In this document: positions 7,809-16,183 of the stretch, one piece after another
Layout: each line of letters opens with the position of its first letter
Position numbering within the stretch: the first letter of the stretch is position 1
DNA from: Fibrobacter sp.
Lineage (GTDB): Bacteria; Fibrobacterota; Fibrobacteria; Fibrobacterales; Fibrobacteraceae
DNA: 35,111 bases
Direction of reading: 5' to 3'
Assembly (NCBI GenBank): GCA_024398955.1
Contig: JAKSIG010000029.1
Location: 1-35,111, forward strand
The notes under the pieces: generated by a model
Seen by the model: only the letters and a program-made list of their open reading frames with translations
Database searches by the model: none
Told to the model about the DNA's origin: nothing
Position numbers and translations under genes: made by a program

Positions 7809-9029
7809 TTATTGGCAGAATGCGTCTAGCTGTTTCTGTAATTTTGAAAAATCCATTTTTTTCAAAACGGCAGCAACAGCATCGGATTCCTTTTTCCCGT
7901 TTTCATGTCCGGAACCGATAAATGTAATTTCATTTCCCTTTAGGGATACATCCACATCGTAGGGGGTAGTGAACTTGCCTGGAATGTATTCAATGGGCTG
8001 ACCACTTCTTGTTGTGACGGCCAACTGCAAAACTGGGGCCCCGGGAACGTCGTCGTTGTAGATGGACTTTTTGGCTAGGCTCTTTTCTAATGCAGAGCAG
8101 ATGCTTCCGCCTTCATTGCATTCCAATCTGATGGCGCAGCGGGCTTGCTTTACCTTGAAGTCTACTTCGAATTTTTGGCGAAGTCCTGCAGCCTTGAGCA
8201 GTTCTTCAGAAATAGCAGGTTCCACAACGATTACGTAGGGGCCTTTGTCGATATTAATCCCGCGTAGCGTAAACGTAGCGGTGCCATTTTCTTGAGTACG
8301 TTTTTCTGCAAGAACATTTCTGCCCTGTCTTGCGACCAACGGGAAATTGCTGACGGTTCCGTTTTTGTCAGAAACAACAACATCCCAGGGCTGCATGTCT
8401 GGCTTGCTCAATGTAAATGCCTCTGTAGGGCCTTGTATCTGGATGTCGGTAAGCTTATGTACCAACTCCGCCTCGAGAGCAGGAACGTTGTGCTTTAGAC
8501 GATGGGAATCGTTAATGGGGTAGACTTGGCCCAGCTGATTTACAAGATAGTTGTAGTCTTGGATCAGAGGCTTAGCTGATTCAACTGCTGAAATAGCATC
8601 CAGGTATTGTCTCTCGTCAAGAGCCTTGCGGCACTTGGCTTCTAGGGCAGAAATTTCTTTCTGGATGGATTTCATCTTGAACTGAATGTCTGCTGTGAAT
8701 TCATCCATATCGAGAGTGGCGGTAGCCTTAAAACCCTTGTCTGTCTTAACAGGCTTTACAGAGATTCCCTTGATCTTGATGTCTGTCTTGACCTTGTTGC
8801 TGGCGCGGTAATTCTCGTTATAAACGCTTTTGTTGCCGATGGTCGTTTCTTCTTTGCTCAAGGTTTGATCTACCTTGATTTGCGAAGAAACCTGCTTGGC
8901 TACTCCTGCCATGGCAGCGTTATTTGCTTCTTCCTGAGAAACATTCGATGTTGCTGTATAGGTTACAATCTTGCCTGCAATTGCAGGCATTGCCATCAGC
9001 GCACAAATAACTAAAACTTTAAGATTCAT
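7809..9029 (-). CDS. Secreted protein with an LPP20-like N-terminal domain
   Basis: 406 residues with signal peptide MNLKVLVICALMAMPAIAG. Residues about 20-115 (YTATSNVSQEEANNAAMAGVAKQVSSQIKVDQTLSKEET and a following KIKGISVKPV...ATATLDMDEF) match the layout of LPP20-like/FlgT-N domains, in which a repeated Ala-rich helix is followed by beta strands. A short helical segment (about 118-180) follows, then beta-rich sequence resembling Ig-like/carboxypeptidase-regulatory strands (ATFTLRGINIDKGPYVIVVEP). The exact family is uncertain. It starts 1 nt after the stop of the 9031-10062 gene, so the two are coupled and likely act together in the periplasm or outer membrane. Confidence 0.82.
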   Translation of the reverse strand: MNLKVLVICALMAMPAIAGKIVTYTATSNVSQEEANNAAMAGVAKQVSSQIKVDQTLSKEETTIGNKSVYNENYRASNKVKTDIKIKGISVKPVKTDKGFKATATLDMDEFTADIQFKMKSIQKEISALEAKCRKALDERQYLDAISAVESAKPLIQDYNYLVNQLGQVYPINDSHRLKHNVPALEAELVHKLTDIQIQGPTEAFTLSKPDMQPWDVVVSDKNGTVSNFPLVARQGRNVLAEKRTQENGTATFTLRGINIDKGPYVIVVEPAISEELLKAAGLRQKFEVDFKVKQARCAIRLECNEGGSICSALEKSLAKKSIYNDDVPGAPVLQLAVTTRSGQPIEYIPGKFTTPYDVDVSLKGNEITFIGSGHENGKKESDAVAAVLKKMDFSKLQKQLDAFCQ

Positions 9030-9030
9030 G

Positions 9031-10062
9031 TTAGTTGATATCCATGATAATCAGCTTTTTAGAACTGTTGATCATCTTTACGGGGGCGATAGGCTTTACA
9101 ACCTTGCGAATTTGGCTGTAGACATCTTGAACGTCGTCTGAATCACTGTAGACTACAAGGTCGATTGTTTTAGATGTCATTGAGTTGCCTTTGACATTCT
9201 TGAAGGAATCCTTAAGATTCTGTCTAATATCTTCACGGATGTCTTCCAACTGGTTGTCGTCGTAGTCTCCCTTGATATTCATGATAACTCGGTACTTGAA
9301 TCCCTTTCTGTAGTCATCCTGCCAGTAAGAGACAATCTTGCTTTCCAGTCCTGGCATGGCTTTTTTTGCGGCTGTTCTTAAATTGGCCTGGCGGTCTAGT
9401 TCACTGTTTCTTCCTAAGCCGTCAACAGTTGCGCTTTGAGTGCCCAGAAGTCTGGCTGTAGAAGATTCGTAGGCATTCAGTTCGACAGACACGATGCCTC
9501 TTTTGTCTACAGAACCGGAGTACTTGATGTAGATATCTGCATTAAGTACCAAGCTAGCCAGGTAGGCAAGATCTTCGTCGGACCCTGCTAGGCTATTCTG
9601 GATTTGAATGACCTTGTCTAGATTATCTGATCCTTCGAGGGACTTGACTGAATAGCGATTGGCGGTCAAATACTCGTTAACACCATCCATTGCAGCCTTT
9701 GCGTAGGGATTGTTGGCTACAACCTGAAGGCTTGCTGTTCCCTTGCCGCTTACTGAGGGTAGAACCATGATTGTTGGGGTGGGAAAATCTGCAGGCAGAG
9801 AAGTGATGCTCTGAGATGGAGCTTCCTTAGCAGGGTATTTTCCTTCGTACTGGGAATATCTATCGTGACGGTCTTTATTCTTTTGAGAGCTGGCTCCTTC
9901 ATTCTGTCTACCAAATTTCTTGCTGATTTTTGCAGAAATGGCGTCGTCTAGCTCATCATAGGCGGAGTTTGCCCTTTGACGGGTGGAATGATTGTCTTCT
10001 GCTGCAAAGACAAATGCGGTAAGCGCAAGAGAAAAGCCGATGAATAAATTAAGATACTTCAT
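9031..10062 (-). CDS. Secreted protein resembling DUF6175/FlgT-like proteins
   Basis: 343 residues. A signal peptide (MKYLNLFIGFSLALTAFVFA) is followed by a charged, low-complexity segment (about 22-85) and then TPTIMVLPSVSGKG, NPYAKAAMDGVNEYLTANRYSVKSLEGSDNLDKVIQIQNSL and a beta-alpha core ending KLIIMDIN. The PTIMVLP...G.NEYL...Y.V layout recalls DUF6175 and the FlgT middle/C domains; no flagellar genes are nearby, so a flagellar role is unlikely. A TAAGTT box sits only 6 nt before the ATG and there is no Shine-Dalgarno sequence, so the mRNA may be leaderless. Confidence 0.82.
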   Translation of the reverse strand: MKYLNLFIGFSLALTAFVFAAEDNHSTRQRANSAYDELDDAISAKISKKFGRQNEGASSQKNKDRHDRYSQYEGKYPAKEAPSQSITSLPADFPTPTIMVLPSVSGKGTASLQVVANNPYAKAAMDGVNEYLTANRYSVKSLEGSDNLDKVIQIQNSLAGSDEDLAYLASLVLNADIYIKYSGSVDKRGIVSVELNAYESSTARLLGTQSATVDGLGRNSELDRQANLRTAAKKAMPGLESKIVSYWQDDYRKGFKYRVIMNIKGDYDDNQLEDIREDIRQNLKDSFKNVKGNSMTSKTIDLVVYSDSDDVQDVYSQIRKVVKPIAPVKMINSSKKLIIMDIN

Positions 10063-10068
10063 ATAATA

Positions 10069-10074
10069 AACTTA
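10069..10074 (-). promoter_or_regulatory. Possible -10 box TAAGTT placed for a leaderless mRNA
   Basis: Minus-strand TAAGTT(TA) with only 6 nt between it and the ATG at 10062; the first transcribed base would be the A of the start codon. No purine-rich ribosome site is seen. Confidence 0.35.
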
Positions 10075-10169
10075 TCTAATCCCATAGTAAGTGTCAATGA
10101 TCCTGGTAACTTTTTTTTACAATAATAGAGTTTTTTTCTTGTTTAGCGTTCCATTTTATAAAAACACAA

Positions 10170-10177
10170 TATATTTA
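10170..10177 (+). promoter_or_regulatory. -10 box TATATTTA for the 10224 gene
   Basis: TATATTTA about 46 nt before the ATG at 10224, which itself has GAGGATG as a Shine-Dalgarno site. The rest of 10063-10223 is AT-rich with no gene. Confidence 0.45.
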
Positions 10178-10223
10178 TGAAGGTTGATGATTTTTTTTGA
10201 TGTAGTTACATGAGGATGCTATA

Positions 10224-10859
10224 ATGGAAAAATGGTTTTGGCTTCCCGATTGGGCTTCGGATTTGAGTCTGTGGGAGGATGATCTTACAAATGCAAATCC
10301 GGACGCCGAGCACATCTTTGTTTCGTACGACGAAATGGTGAAACATCTGAATTGCCTTTATGATTTGAAGGGGCTTGCAAAGGCATCGACCGTTGTGGCA
10401 TGGGGACTTGGTGCCTTAGCCTTGATGAAAGCCTCCGCCGATAAGCCTGAAGGACAGAAGTGGATTCTTCTTTCTCCTTTTTCGAACTTCTGTGAAGATT
10501 CTAGCAATTGGACTGATCAGACGTTAATTTTTATGGCAAGACAGGTAAAGAATTCTGTAGAACCAACCCTCAATGCCTTTTTGGAATTCTTTGAAAACGA
10601 ATTTGGGGAATGGCAGGATGATTGGTTCAAGGCTGCTTCGAAAATGAATAAAGAAGCATTAAGTGACGGCCTTAATTACCTTGTTCAAAATTCCATTGAG
10701 TCCTGTATTGAAAATTCACAGGATATAAAAATTCTATACGGCCGTATGGATCAGGCAGTCTTGCCGAGCATGACTCTTGCTTTAAAAGAATTTTTACCGA
10801 AGGCCGAATTTAAGGAACGCCCCAAGGCAGGGCACTGGCCTCCTATGCTGATGCTTTAG
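10224..10859 (+). CDS. Alpha/beta-hydrolase-fold protein, BioH-like, lacking the nucleophile serine
   Basis: 211 residues. The layout is that of small BioH-type hydrolases: an opening FWLPDWASDLSLWEDDL (compare GWGM...W), a nucleophile-elbow segment VVAWGLGALALMKA, a late ILYGRMDQAVLP (acid, about D176) and AGHWPPM (histidine H204). At the elbow the usual G-W-S-x-G reads A-W-G-L-G, so the catalytic Ser is Gly at residue 61 (codon GGA); the Asp and His are kept. As written it should not be a normal serine hydrolase. It may bind a ligand or partner instead. Start: ATG with GAGGATG upstream. It overlaps the 3' end of lnt by 17 nt in convergent orientation. Confidence 0.82.
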   Translation: MEKWFWLPDWASDLSLWEDDLTNANPDAEHIFVSYDEMVKHLNCLYDLKGLAKASTVVAWGLGALALMKASADKPEGQKWILLSPFSNFCEDSSNWTDQTLIFMARQVKNSVEPTLNAFLEFFENEFGEWQDDWFKAASKMNKEALSDGLNYLVQNSIESCIENSQDIKILYGRMDQAVLPSMTLALKEFLPKAEFKERPKAGHWPPMLML

Positions 10860-12792
10860 CTTTTCTGGCTTGGCTCAATCCTAGACCAATGGCTGCCGTT
10901 AGATAGGCGAGGAAGAATAAAAGCAATGCCGTTTCGACGGAATCCCCAATGCGACTATAAAGAGTGTCCCTTGTTTTAAGGGGCATTTTTCTTTTGATTA
11001 CGGCATTAGTAAAAAGTTTTGTATTCTGGTCGAAGTGTCCATACTGGTCAATAAATACAGAAACGCCACTATTTGCCAAACGGGCGGTGGGCATCCCGTT
11101 TTCAATTGCGCGGTAGCGAACGAGGTTGAGGTGCTGGTAAGGGGCTGTACTTCTGCCGAACCATCCATCGTTAGTGATGTTTACCATAAGACGAGAACCT
11201 TCTCGAATGGCTTCTCTGATTAAGTCTCCGAAGATTGCATCATAACAAATATACGGAGTCCACTTGTAAGGGCCGTATACAGGGGTTTCTTTGCCGGGAA
11301 CGAAGTCTCCTTCTCCCAGGTCTACATAGTTTAGAATGGGGAAGATGTCGTCAAAGGGAATTCGTTCGCTAAAGGGAACCAAGTGTTTTTTGATGTAGCG
11401 TTGCATGCGGGGCTTTTGGGGCTCAAACAGAAAGGACGCGTTATAGATGTCGAATTTTCGGATACTGCCAGGTTCGTTGCGCTTGTAGTCTAAAGCACCT
11501 GTCATGATGCTTGATTTTTTACGGGCTGCCAGATGACTGATTCTTCGAATAACGTCGGGCTGTCTGCGAATGTGGTCGGGAATTGCGGTTTCTGCCAGAA
11601 TGATCAGATTGGTTCCTGCAGGAACGCTGTCTTCGACCATGCCAAGAGTCTTGTTTACGATGGAATCAAACCTGTCCTTGCTCCACTTGGCACCTTGGGC
11701 GATGCTTGGCTGAACCAATGCTATAGATGGATTTTCTGAGTCTTCGCTGCGATTGAATGGTCTTGCTTCTTCGGAAGAAAGAACGATTGATCCCTGTACC
11801 AGCAAAAGCATAAATATGCCTGCGGGAACTGCGACTATGGGAATGCTTTTCTTGAAATTCTTGCAGTTGCAAAAGGCGTGGGCTACAGCCTGGTTCGAAG
11901 CGACAACTATGATGGAGTAGCCAAAGATGCCGATCCAGGGAAGCATTTGCAGTAATTCCAGATGATTGCCAAATACGTAGCCCAGATGACTCCAGGGAAA
12001 ACTGAAATCACCGCGGGTGCGGGTCATTTCAAGACCTGCGTAGAAAACCGGGAAAAGCGGAAGCAGCAGGCGATATCCCCGTATAGAAACCTTATTTGCC
12101 AAGGTGTAGACAAACGCTGCCAGAACGTTGTAGAGGCTGAAGTAGGCAATTAGCAGGAACAGGCCAAACAGGATGAGCCCCGAGGGAGCCGTTTCCACGT
12201 GCATTACGTTATAGATCCAGTAGTAGTTTATGGTGTTGTAGACGACTCCTGACCAGAACGTCGCAAATAGGGCCTGTTGTCTTCCATACTGATTTAAAAC
12301 AATAAACCAGGGTACAAGAAGCAGCAAGGCTGCGGGTCCAAGAGGCATTGGCGGATATGCAAAGGCAAAAAGTCCCCAGGCAAAGGTACTGAGCAGTAGT
12401 GCAACTCTCGAGTCTGCTTCCTTAATCCTATGAATGTTCCAACGGACAAAATTGACGAGCCAGAATAAACCGGCTGGGCAGAATGTCATGGCAATCTGGA
12501 TAAGACCTGCATGGCCTGCGCCATTGTAATCGGCAGTATTGTAGTCTATGGCCAGTACAGCAAAGGAAAGTAGGCTGTAGGTATAAATCCAGCGACTGAA
12601 ATTAGAACGTATGGCTTTGGCCGCCAAGAAGGGTATGGCTAGTGCAAAAGGGAGAAACTGAATGTACTGGGTGTACAGTCCTGGCTCGTCTGCACGTAAG
12701 GCAAAAATCACAGCTTCTGCAACAAGAATTACGATGGCATAAATCTTGTAGAGTATGGGTAGACTGTAGACGTAACTTTTGATTTTTTCCAT
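10843..12792 (-). CDS. lnt: Apolipoprotein N-acyltransferase
   Basis: 649 residues, longer than the E. coli enzyme (about 512), with extra hydrophobic sequence at the N-terminus. The membrane half has several helices and the family segment FAYPPMPLGPAALLLLVPWF. The nitrilase-like half carries the expected triad: Glu in LAETAIP (about residue 400), Lys in KKHLVPFSE (about 466) and Cys in YICYDAIF (about 515). The enzyme adds the third acyl chain to the N-terminal Cys of lipoproteins in the inner membrane. It follows rsmI by 27 nt and a lipoprotein gene two positions upstream, forming a lipoprotein-rsmI-lnt run. Confidence 0.95.
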   Translation of the reverse strand: MEKIKSYVYSLPILYKIYAIVILVAEAVIFALRADEPGLYTQYIQFLPFALAIPFLAAKAIRSNFSRWIYTYSLLSFAVLAIDYNTADYNGAGHAGLIQIAMTFCPAGLFWLVNFVRWNIHRIKEADSRVALLLSTFAWGLFAFAYPPMPLGPAALLLLVPWFIVLNQYGRQQALFATFWSGVVYNTINYYWIYNVMHVETAPSGLILFGLFLLIAYFSLYNVLAAFVYTLANKVSIRGYRLLLPLFPVFYAGLEMTRTRGDFSFPWSHLGYVFGNHLELLQMLPWIGIFGYSIIVVASNQAVAHAFCNCKNFKKSIPIVAVPAGIFMLLLVQGSIVLSSEEARPFNRSEDSENPSIALVQPSIAQGAKWSKDRFDSIVNKTLGMVEDSVPAGTNLIILAETAIPDHIRRQPDVIRRISHLAARKKSSIMTGALDYKRNEPGSIRKFDIYNASFLFEPQKPRMQRYIKKHLVPFSERIPFDDIFPILNYVDLGEGDFVPGKETPVYGPYKWTPYICYDAIFGDLIREAIREGSRLMVNITNDGWFGRSTAPYQHLNLVRYRAIENGMPTARLANSGVSVFIDQYGHFDQNTKLFTNAVIKRKMPLKTRDTLYSRIGDSVETALLLFFLAYLTAAIGLGLSQARKAKASA

Positions 12793-12819
12793 ATCAAACT
12801 TGGGGTAAGGCTGTGGGCG

Positions 12820-13506
12820 CTAAAGTCCGCTTTTGTCCTGAGGGTTGAATATCAGAACGAATTCGCCCTTTGGGGGATGACTCTTGAAATGAGCCGAGAT
12901 TTCTGTAGGGGTACCGATAAGATGTTCCTCGAACTTCTTTGTCAATTCGCGCATCAGGGCTATTTTAATGTCGCCAAAAACCAGCTTGATTTCTTCAACG
13001 AACTTGTCGATGTTGTGGGGGCTGGCGTAAAAAATCTGGGTGGCCTCCTCGTCCTTCAATTTTTCTAGCAAGTGGATTCGCTGGGCGCTTTTCTTGGGCG
13101 AAAAGTACTGAAATGCGAAGTGATCCGTGGGCATGCCGCTACTGATGAGGGCGGTAATCATGGCACATGGACCTGGCACCGCTCTTACATCGATGCCGTT
13201 GCGAACGCATTCTCGAACTAGGTTGAATGCGGGGTCGGCCACTCCTGGAGTGCCTGCGTCACTGACTAAAGCGATGTCTCCTTCGTTCTGCAAGTATTCC
13301 ACGTATTTGGGCGTTACCTTTTCTTTGTTGAAGTCGTGGTATGGCTCCATGGGGGTGTTGATGCCGTAGGCGTCGAACAGAATCCTGCTATGACGGGTAT
13401 CTTCGGCTAGAACTAGCGGCACTTCCTTTAGAATGCGGACTGCACGATAGGTGATATCTTCCATGTTGCCGATGGGCGTTGCGACAATATATAGGGTATG
13501 AGACAT
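12820..13506 (-). CDS. rsmI: 16S rRNA (cytidine(1402)-2'-O)-methyltransferase
   Basis: 228 residues. The SAM-dependent tetrapyrrole-methylase-fold enzyme methylates the 2'-O of C1402 in 16S rRNA. Diagnostic segments are TLYIVATPIGNMEDITYRA at the start, LAEDTRHS, LVSDAGTPGVADPAF, VPGPCAMITALISSGMPTDHF and REELTKKFEE-like RELTKKFEEHLIGT. It is shorter than E. coli RsmI (286), ending soon after the FVLIF strand, so the C-terminal RsmI domain is reduced or missing. It starts 13 nt after the lipoprotein stop, with no clear Shine-Dalgarno site, and probably depends on that transcript. Confidence 0.95.
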   Translation of the reverse strand: MSHTLYIVATPIGNMEDITYRAVRILKEVPLVLAEDTRHSRILFDAYGINTPMEPYHDFNKEKVTPKYVEYLQNEGDIALVSDAGTPGVADPAFNLVRECVRNGIDVRAVPGPCAMITALISSGMPTDHFAFQYFSPKKSAQRIHLLEKLKDEEATQIFYASPHNIDKFVEEIKLVFGDIKIALMRELTKKFEEHLIGTPTEISAHFKSHPPKGEFVLIFNPQDKSGL

Positions 13507-13519
13507 AATTTCAAAGACT

Positions 13520-14119
13520 TTAGAAAGTGACGTTAAAACTTAGGGCTGAATTCAAATCAGTTTGACGGTTGTCCCCTAATTCGTAGCTAAGCCGCTGCAC
13601 TAATTTTCGGTGCATTTCTTTTGCCGCGTCATTGATGATTCCGCTACGCATACGGCCGTAAACCGTTGCCTGGATTTTTTCTTCTTCAAAGAATTCAACA
13701 TGCTTGACCAGGGTACCGTTGCAGAAAATCCTTGCCTTTAGGGAAAAGGTCAACGTTTCGTCAACTGGAAGGATTGGCCAGAACGGAATAACGACCGCTC
13801 CGAGAGTCCAGGCGCTTGGAGATGATTCTTGCCGGACTTTCGCATAAATCTCTGCATTGCCTCGGCAGGATTCCCTGGGGTAGTCTTTGGGGCTTGCCGC
13901 GGCTGTATAAGCCCGAAGCAAATTTTGACTCAATTCCAGGGTGTCGCCACCATAAATGAATGGGATATTCCCAAAGAAACTGAATTTTTCTTCGGTCAGG
14001 GGAATTTTGTCCAGATTGCCTTGCCGTAAATTTACGGAACAGCCTGCTAGACATATTAGCGCGGTTGTCGCAAAAAATGTTAAAACGGCTCTGGATTTTT
14101 TTAAAGTGTTGTAAAACAT
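13520..14119 (-). CDS. Lipoprotein of unknown function
   Basis: 199 residues. The signal sequence ends in a clean lipobox, LAGC, with the acylated Cys at 27; the following residues are SVN. The mature part is mostly beta with no family recognised; a segment ARIFCNGTLVKHVEFFEEEKIQATVYGRM looks like a strand-rich core. First gene of the run with rsmI and lnt. A minus-strand TATCTT box lies 8 nt before the ATG and there is no Shine-Dalgarno sequence, so it may be leaderless. Confidence 0.82.
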   Translation of the reverse strand: MFYNTLKKSRAVLTFFATTALICLAGCSVNLRQGNLDKIPLTEEKFSFFGNIPFIYGGDTLELSQNLLRAYTAAASPKDYPRESCRGNAEIYAKVRQESSPSAWTLGAVVIPFWPILPVDETLTFSLKARIFCNGTLVKHVEFFEEEKIQATVYGRMRSGIINDAAKEMHRKLVQRLSYELGDNRQTDLNSALSFNVTF

Positions 14120-14125
14120 TGCAAG

Positions 14126-14168
14126 TAAAGATACAAAAGTATGGGAAGTCTTTAACTTTTGTTAAATT
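14126..14168. promoter_or_regulatory. Compact divergent promoter region between the lipoprotein gene and lpxH
   Basis: The 55-nt gap holds a minus-strand TATCTTTA (14133-14126), 8 nt (from TATCTT) before the lipoprotein ATG, and a plus-strand TAAATT (14163-14168), 6 nt before the lpxH ATG. Each ATG is also next to a copy of ATTGCAAGTA (14118-14127 and 14166-14175). No ribosome-binding site fits on either side. Confidence 0.4.
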
Positions 14169-14174
14169 GCAAGT

Positions 14175-14897
14175 ATGGATTTACCTGCAGTCTTTATTTC
14201 CGATGCGCATCTGGGTGTGAACCCTCCTGGTCGAGATCCCGATCGTGAAGAGAAATTGGTTCGCTTTCTTGAACAACTTCGTGGAAAGGTGTCGCATCTA
14301 GTGATAGTGGGGGATCTTTTTGAATTTTGGTACGAATATAACGACTACGTTAACCGTAATCACTTTGGACTGTATTTTGCATTAAAGGAACTGGTCAAGT
14401 CGGGGGCTGAAGTCCACCTGCTCCAGGGAAACCATGATTTTGCCTATGGGGATTTTTTCCCAAAGACCTTAGGTGTTCAGGTTCATAAGCAGGTTGTTCT
14501 TGAAATTCAGAACAAGAAGGTTCTTTGCCGCCATGGGGATGGTGTTGCGAAGTCTGATTTTGGGTATCGTTTATTCCGACGAATTCTTGATTTTCCTATG
14601 AATCGGTGGCTGTTTAAGCAACTACATCCAGATTGGGGGATGGGACTGGCCCGTTTTGTTGGCAGTAGCAGTCGTAAGGCGGGTGAATCCAGAGTCATTA
14701 AGATGAACGAGTATCTGTCCTGGGCCGAAAATGCGATGGCGTCCAATGAATGTGATCGCTGTGTTCTGGGGCATCATCATGTGGCGGGCGTCTGGCCTGT
14801 ATCCAATGGCGTTGTTGCTTCTGCAGGGGAGTGGATGAAAAAACTCACCTACATCCAGATGGAGGCAGGTGAGTTTTTCTTGAAAGAGTTTGTTTAA
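14175..14897 (+). CDS. lpxH: UDP-2,3-diacylglucosamine hydrolase (LpxH type)
   Basis: 240 residues. Metallophosphoesterase that splits UDP-2,3-diacylglucosamine to lipid X and UMP in lipid A synthesis, at the inner-membrane face. Metal-binding motifs are all present: SDAHLG (D10, H12), GDLFEF (D47), GNHD (86-88), CRHGDG and GHHH near the C-terminus. Length and motif spacing agree with LpxH. The start has no Shine-Dalgarno sequence and may be leaderless. Its last codons contain a perfect inverted repeat that looks like a terminator. This indicates a lipid-A-making Gram-negative envelope. Confidence 0.88.
   Translation: MDLPAVFISDAHLGVNPPGRDPDREEKLVRFLEQLRGKVSHLVIVGDLFEFWYEYNDYVNRNHFGLYFALKELVKSGAEVHLLQGNHDFAYGDFFPKTLGVQVHKQVVLEIQNKKVLCRHGDGVAKSDFGYRLFRRILDFPMNRWLFKQLHPDWGMGLARFVGSSSRKAGESRVIKMNEYLSWAENAMASNECDRCVLGHHHVAGVWPVSNGVVASAGEWMKKLTYIQMEAGEFFLKEFV
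14839..14878. terminator. Bidirectional terminator-like hairpin inside the 3' end of lpxH
   Basis: A perfect 12-bp inverted repeat (AAAAACTCACCT / AGGTGAGTTTTT, 14839-14850 and 14867-14878) with a 16-nt loop. The minus-strand reading ends in six Ts and is well placed 25 nt past the stop of the 14903-15328 gene. The plus-strand U-run ends before the lpxH stop codon. Confidence 0.65.
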
Positions 14898-14902
14898 AAC
14901 TA

Positions 14903-15328
14903 CTAGTCGAGTTTAGCGCGTTCTTCCGAGGTATTGGCCAGCTTCTTGCCGGAATTTTCACCCCAGATGATGGCCACAATGTCGGTATTGGACAATCTGT
15001 CCCAGTAGTCTTCGACCCAGCACCAATGGTGGGTCTCGCCCTTGTCGTCTGTAATTGTCCAGTCTTTGAGAACGGAGAATTTCATAACGGTAGGCTGCTT
15101 ATAGCTGTAGCTGTCTGTTGTTTCAGGAGGGTCGATGGTTAGGGTCCAGACTTTACCTTCGGTTCTCTTGTAGAGGAATACATTCAGCACTAAAAAGAGT
15201 GCCAGTACAATAAGGCCGACTTTTACATTCTTCTTGGTCATGAGGAATATAAAAAGAATCAGCAGCAGTGCGCTGAGCCCTGCAAAATTGTAGTGAATCG
15301 AAAAGAACTGCTTTAGAACCTCAAACAT
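14903..15328 (-). CDS. Small inner-membrane protein of unknown function
   Basis: 141 residues. Two membrane helices close together (about 15-31, FAGLSALLLILFIFLM, and 36-53, VKVGLIVLALFLVLNVFLY) are followed by a soluble, Trp-rich domain of about 85 residues (KVWTLTIDPPE, HHWCWVEDYWDRL) that is probably outside the membrane. No family recognised. Start: ATG at 15328 with GAGG at the right distance. It follows the 15351-16094 gene after 22 nt and is likely in the same transcript. Confidence 0.75.
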   Translation of the reverse strand: MFEVLKQFFSIHYNFAGLSALLLILFIFLMTKKNVKVGLIVLALFLVLNVFLYKRTEGKVWTLTIDPPETTDSYSYKQPTVMKFSVLKDWTITDDKGETHHWCWVEDYWDRLSNTDIVAIIWGENSGKKLANTSEERAKLD

Positions 15329-15350
15329 GGTAAACCTCGTTGCTTAAAGT

Positions 15351-16094
15351 TTATTTCTTGGATTTTGCTGCTTTTTGTTCTGCAACAAGACCAGCTACGC
15401 TAAAAGTAAGAACTTTTCCGTCAATTTTACATTCAGTTCTGAAACTTTGCTTCGGAAGGGCGATTCCGTGAGAGGAAAGCGTGCCCATAAAGGATGCGTT
15501 TGCGTGGCTAGCAATTGTACGTACGTTGATAAAGCCCTTGTCCTTGCTGAAGGTAAGGGCGAAGGTCTTCTTTACCTTGTCGTATTCGGCAACCATGGTC
15601 TTGTTGACGACAGTGTTGACTGCGTTCTTGGAATTGCGGTCGAAAATAATGGTGCCACGAGAGTCAATGGAAAGCATGGTTTTGTTCGCAACGGAATTGC
15701 GGCATGCGATTGTTTTCCATTCGCCCTTCTTCTTGGAGGCGTTCTTGCTTGTAAAGATGTACTTGTTGCCTTCCTTTTCAAGAGTGTAGGGGCCTGTAAC
15801 AATCTTTTCGCCAATTGCGTTCAGTGCTCCCTTGAAGTACAGGAATTTGGACTTGGAGCCGTTTACGCCCAAGATAAAACGGAAAGAAGTTGTCTTGGCA
15901 TCCTTGACCGGAGTGATGGCGACGCGCTTGCCGACTGGGTCGACTTCAATGTCTGCGTAAGGCCCTACTTCAACAGTTTCGCCTTTGGCGCCTGTTTCCT
16001 GCTTTGCCATCTTATCTAGCTTGAGTGCCTTGATTGCTTCTGCAGGGAAACGGATGAAGCCGCGAATGTCCATTTTGACAATAATACCTTCCAT
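15351..16094 (-). CDS. Protein built of AbrB-like repeats, function unknown
   Basis: 247 residues, no signal peptide, Lys-rich ending. At least three segments share a pattern: VKMDIRGFIRFPAEAIKAL (7-25), LSIDSRGTIIFDRNSKNAV (about 140-158) and GTLSSHGIALPKQSFRTE (about 207-224). A fourth, GVNGSKSKFLYFKGALNAI (about 76-94), may belong. The motif, a turn with RG or HG followed by I/F.(F/L)P, is like the swapped-hairpin AbrB/SpoVT fold (G.I.LP..). Each segment is followed by beta-strand sequence. DNA binding is possible but not shown. Start: ATG with GAGGTG upstream. Confidence 0.75.
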   Translation of the reverse strand: MEGIIVKMDIRGFIRFPAEAIKALKLDKMAKQETGAKGETVEVGPYADIEVDPVGKRVAITPVKDAKTTSFRFILGVNGSKSKFLYFKGALNAIGEKIVTGPYTLEKEGNKYIFTSKNASKKKGEWKTIACRNSVANKTMLSIDSRGTIIFDRNSKNAVNTVVNKTMVAEYDKVKKTFALTFSKDKGFINVRTIASHANASFMGTLSSHGIALPKQSFRTECKIDGKVLTFSVAGLVAEQKAAKSKK

Positions 16095-16105
16095 TATACA
16101 CCTCG

Positions 16106-16135
16106 TTATTAATTTTTTGTTGTTTTGCTTGTAAA
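16106..16135 (-). promoter_or_regulatory. Possible promoter for the 16094-14903 operon
   Basis: Minus-strand TTTACA (16135-16130) and TAATAA (16111-16106) separated by 18 nt. It is close to the ATG at 16094 and overlaps the ribosome-site region, so the TSS would leave a very short leader; uncertain. Confidence 0.3.
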
Positions 16136-16183
16136 TTAATAAAAATCCATCGTTACATACAACATTTATAAGAAAAAAAGAAT

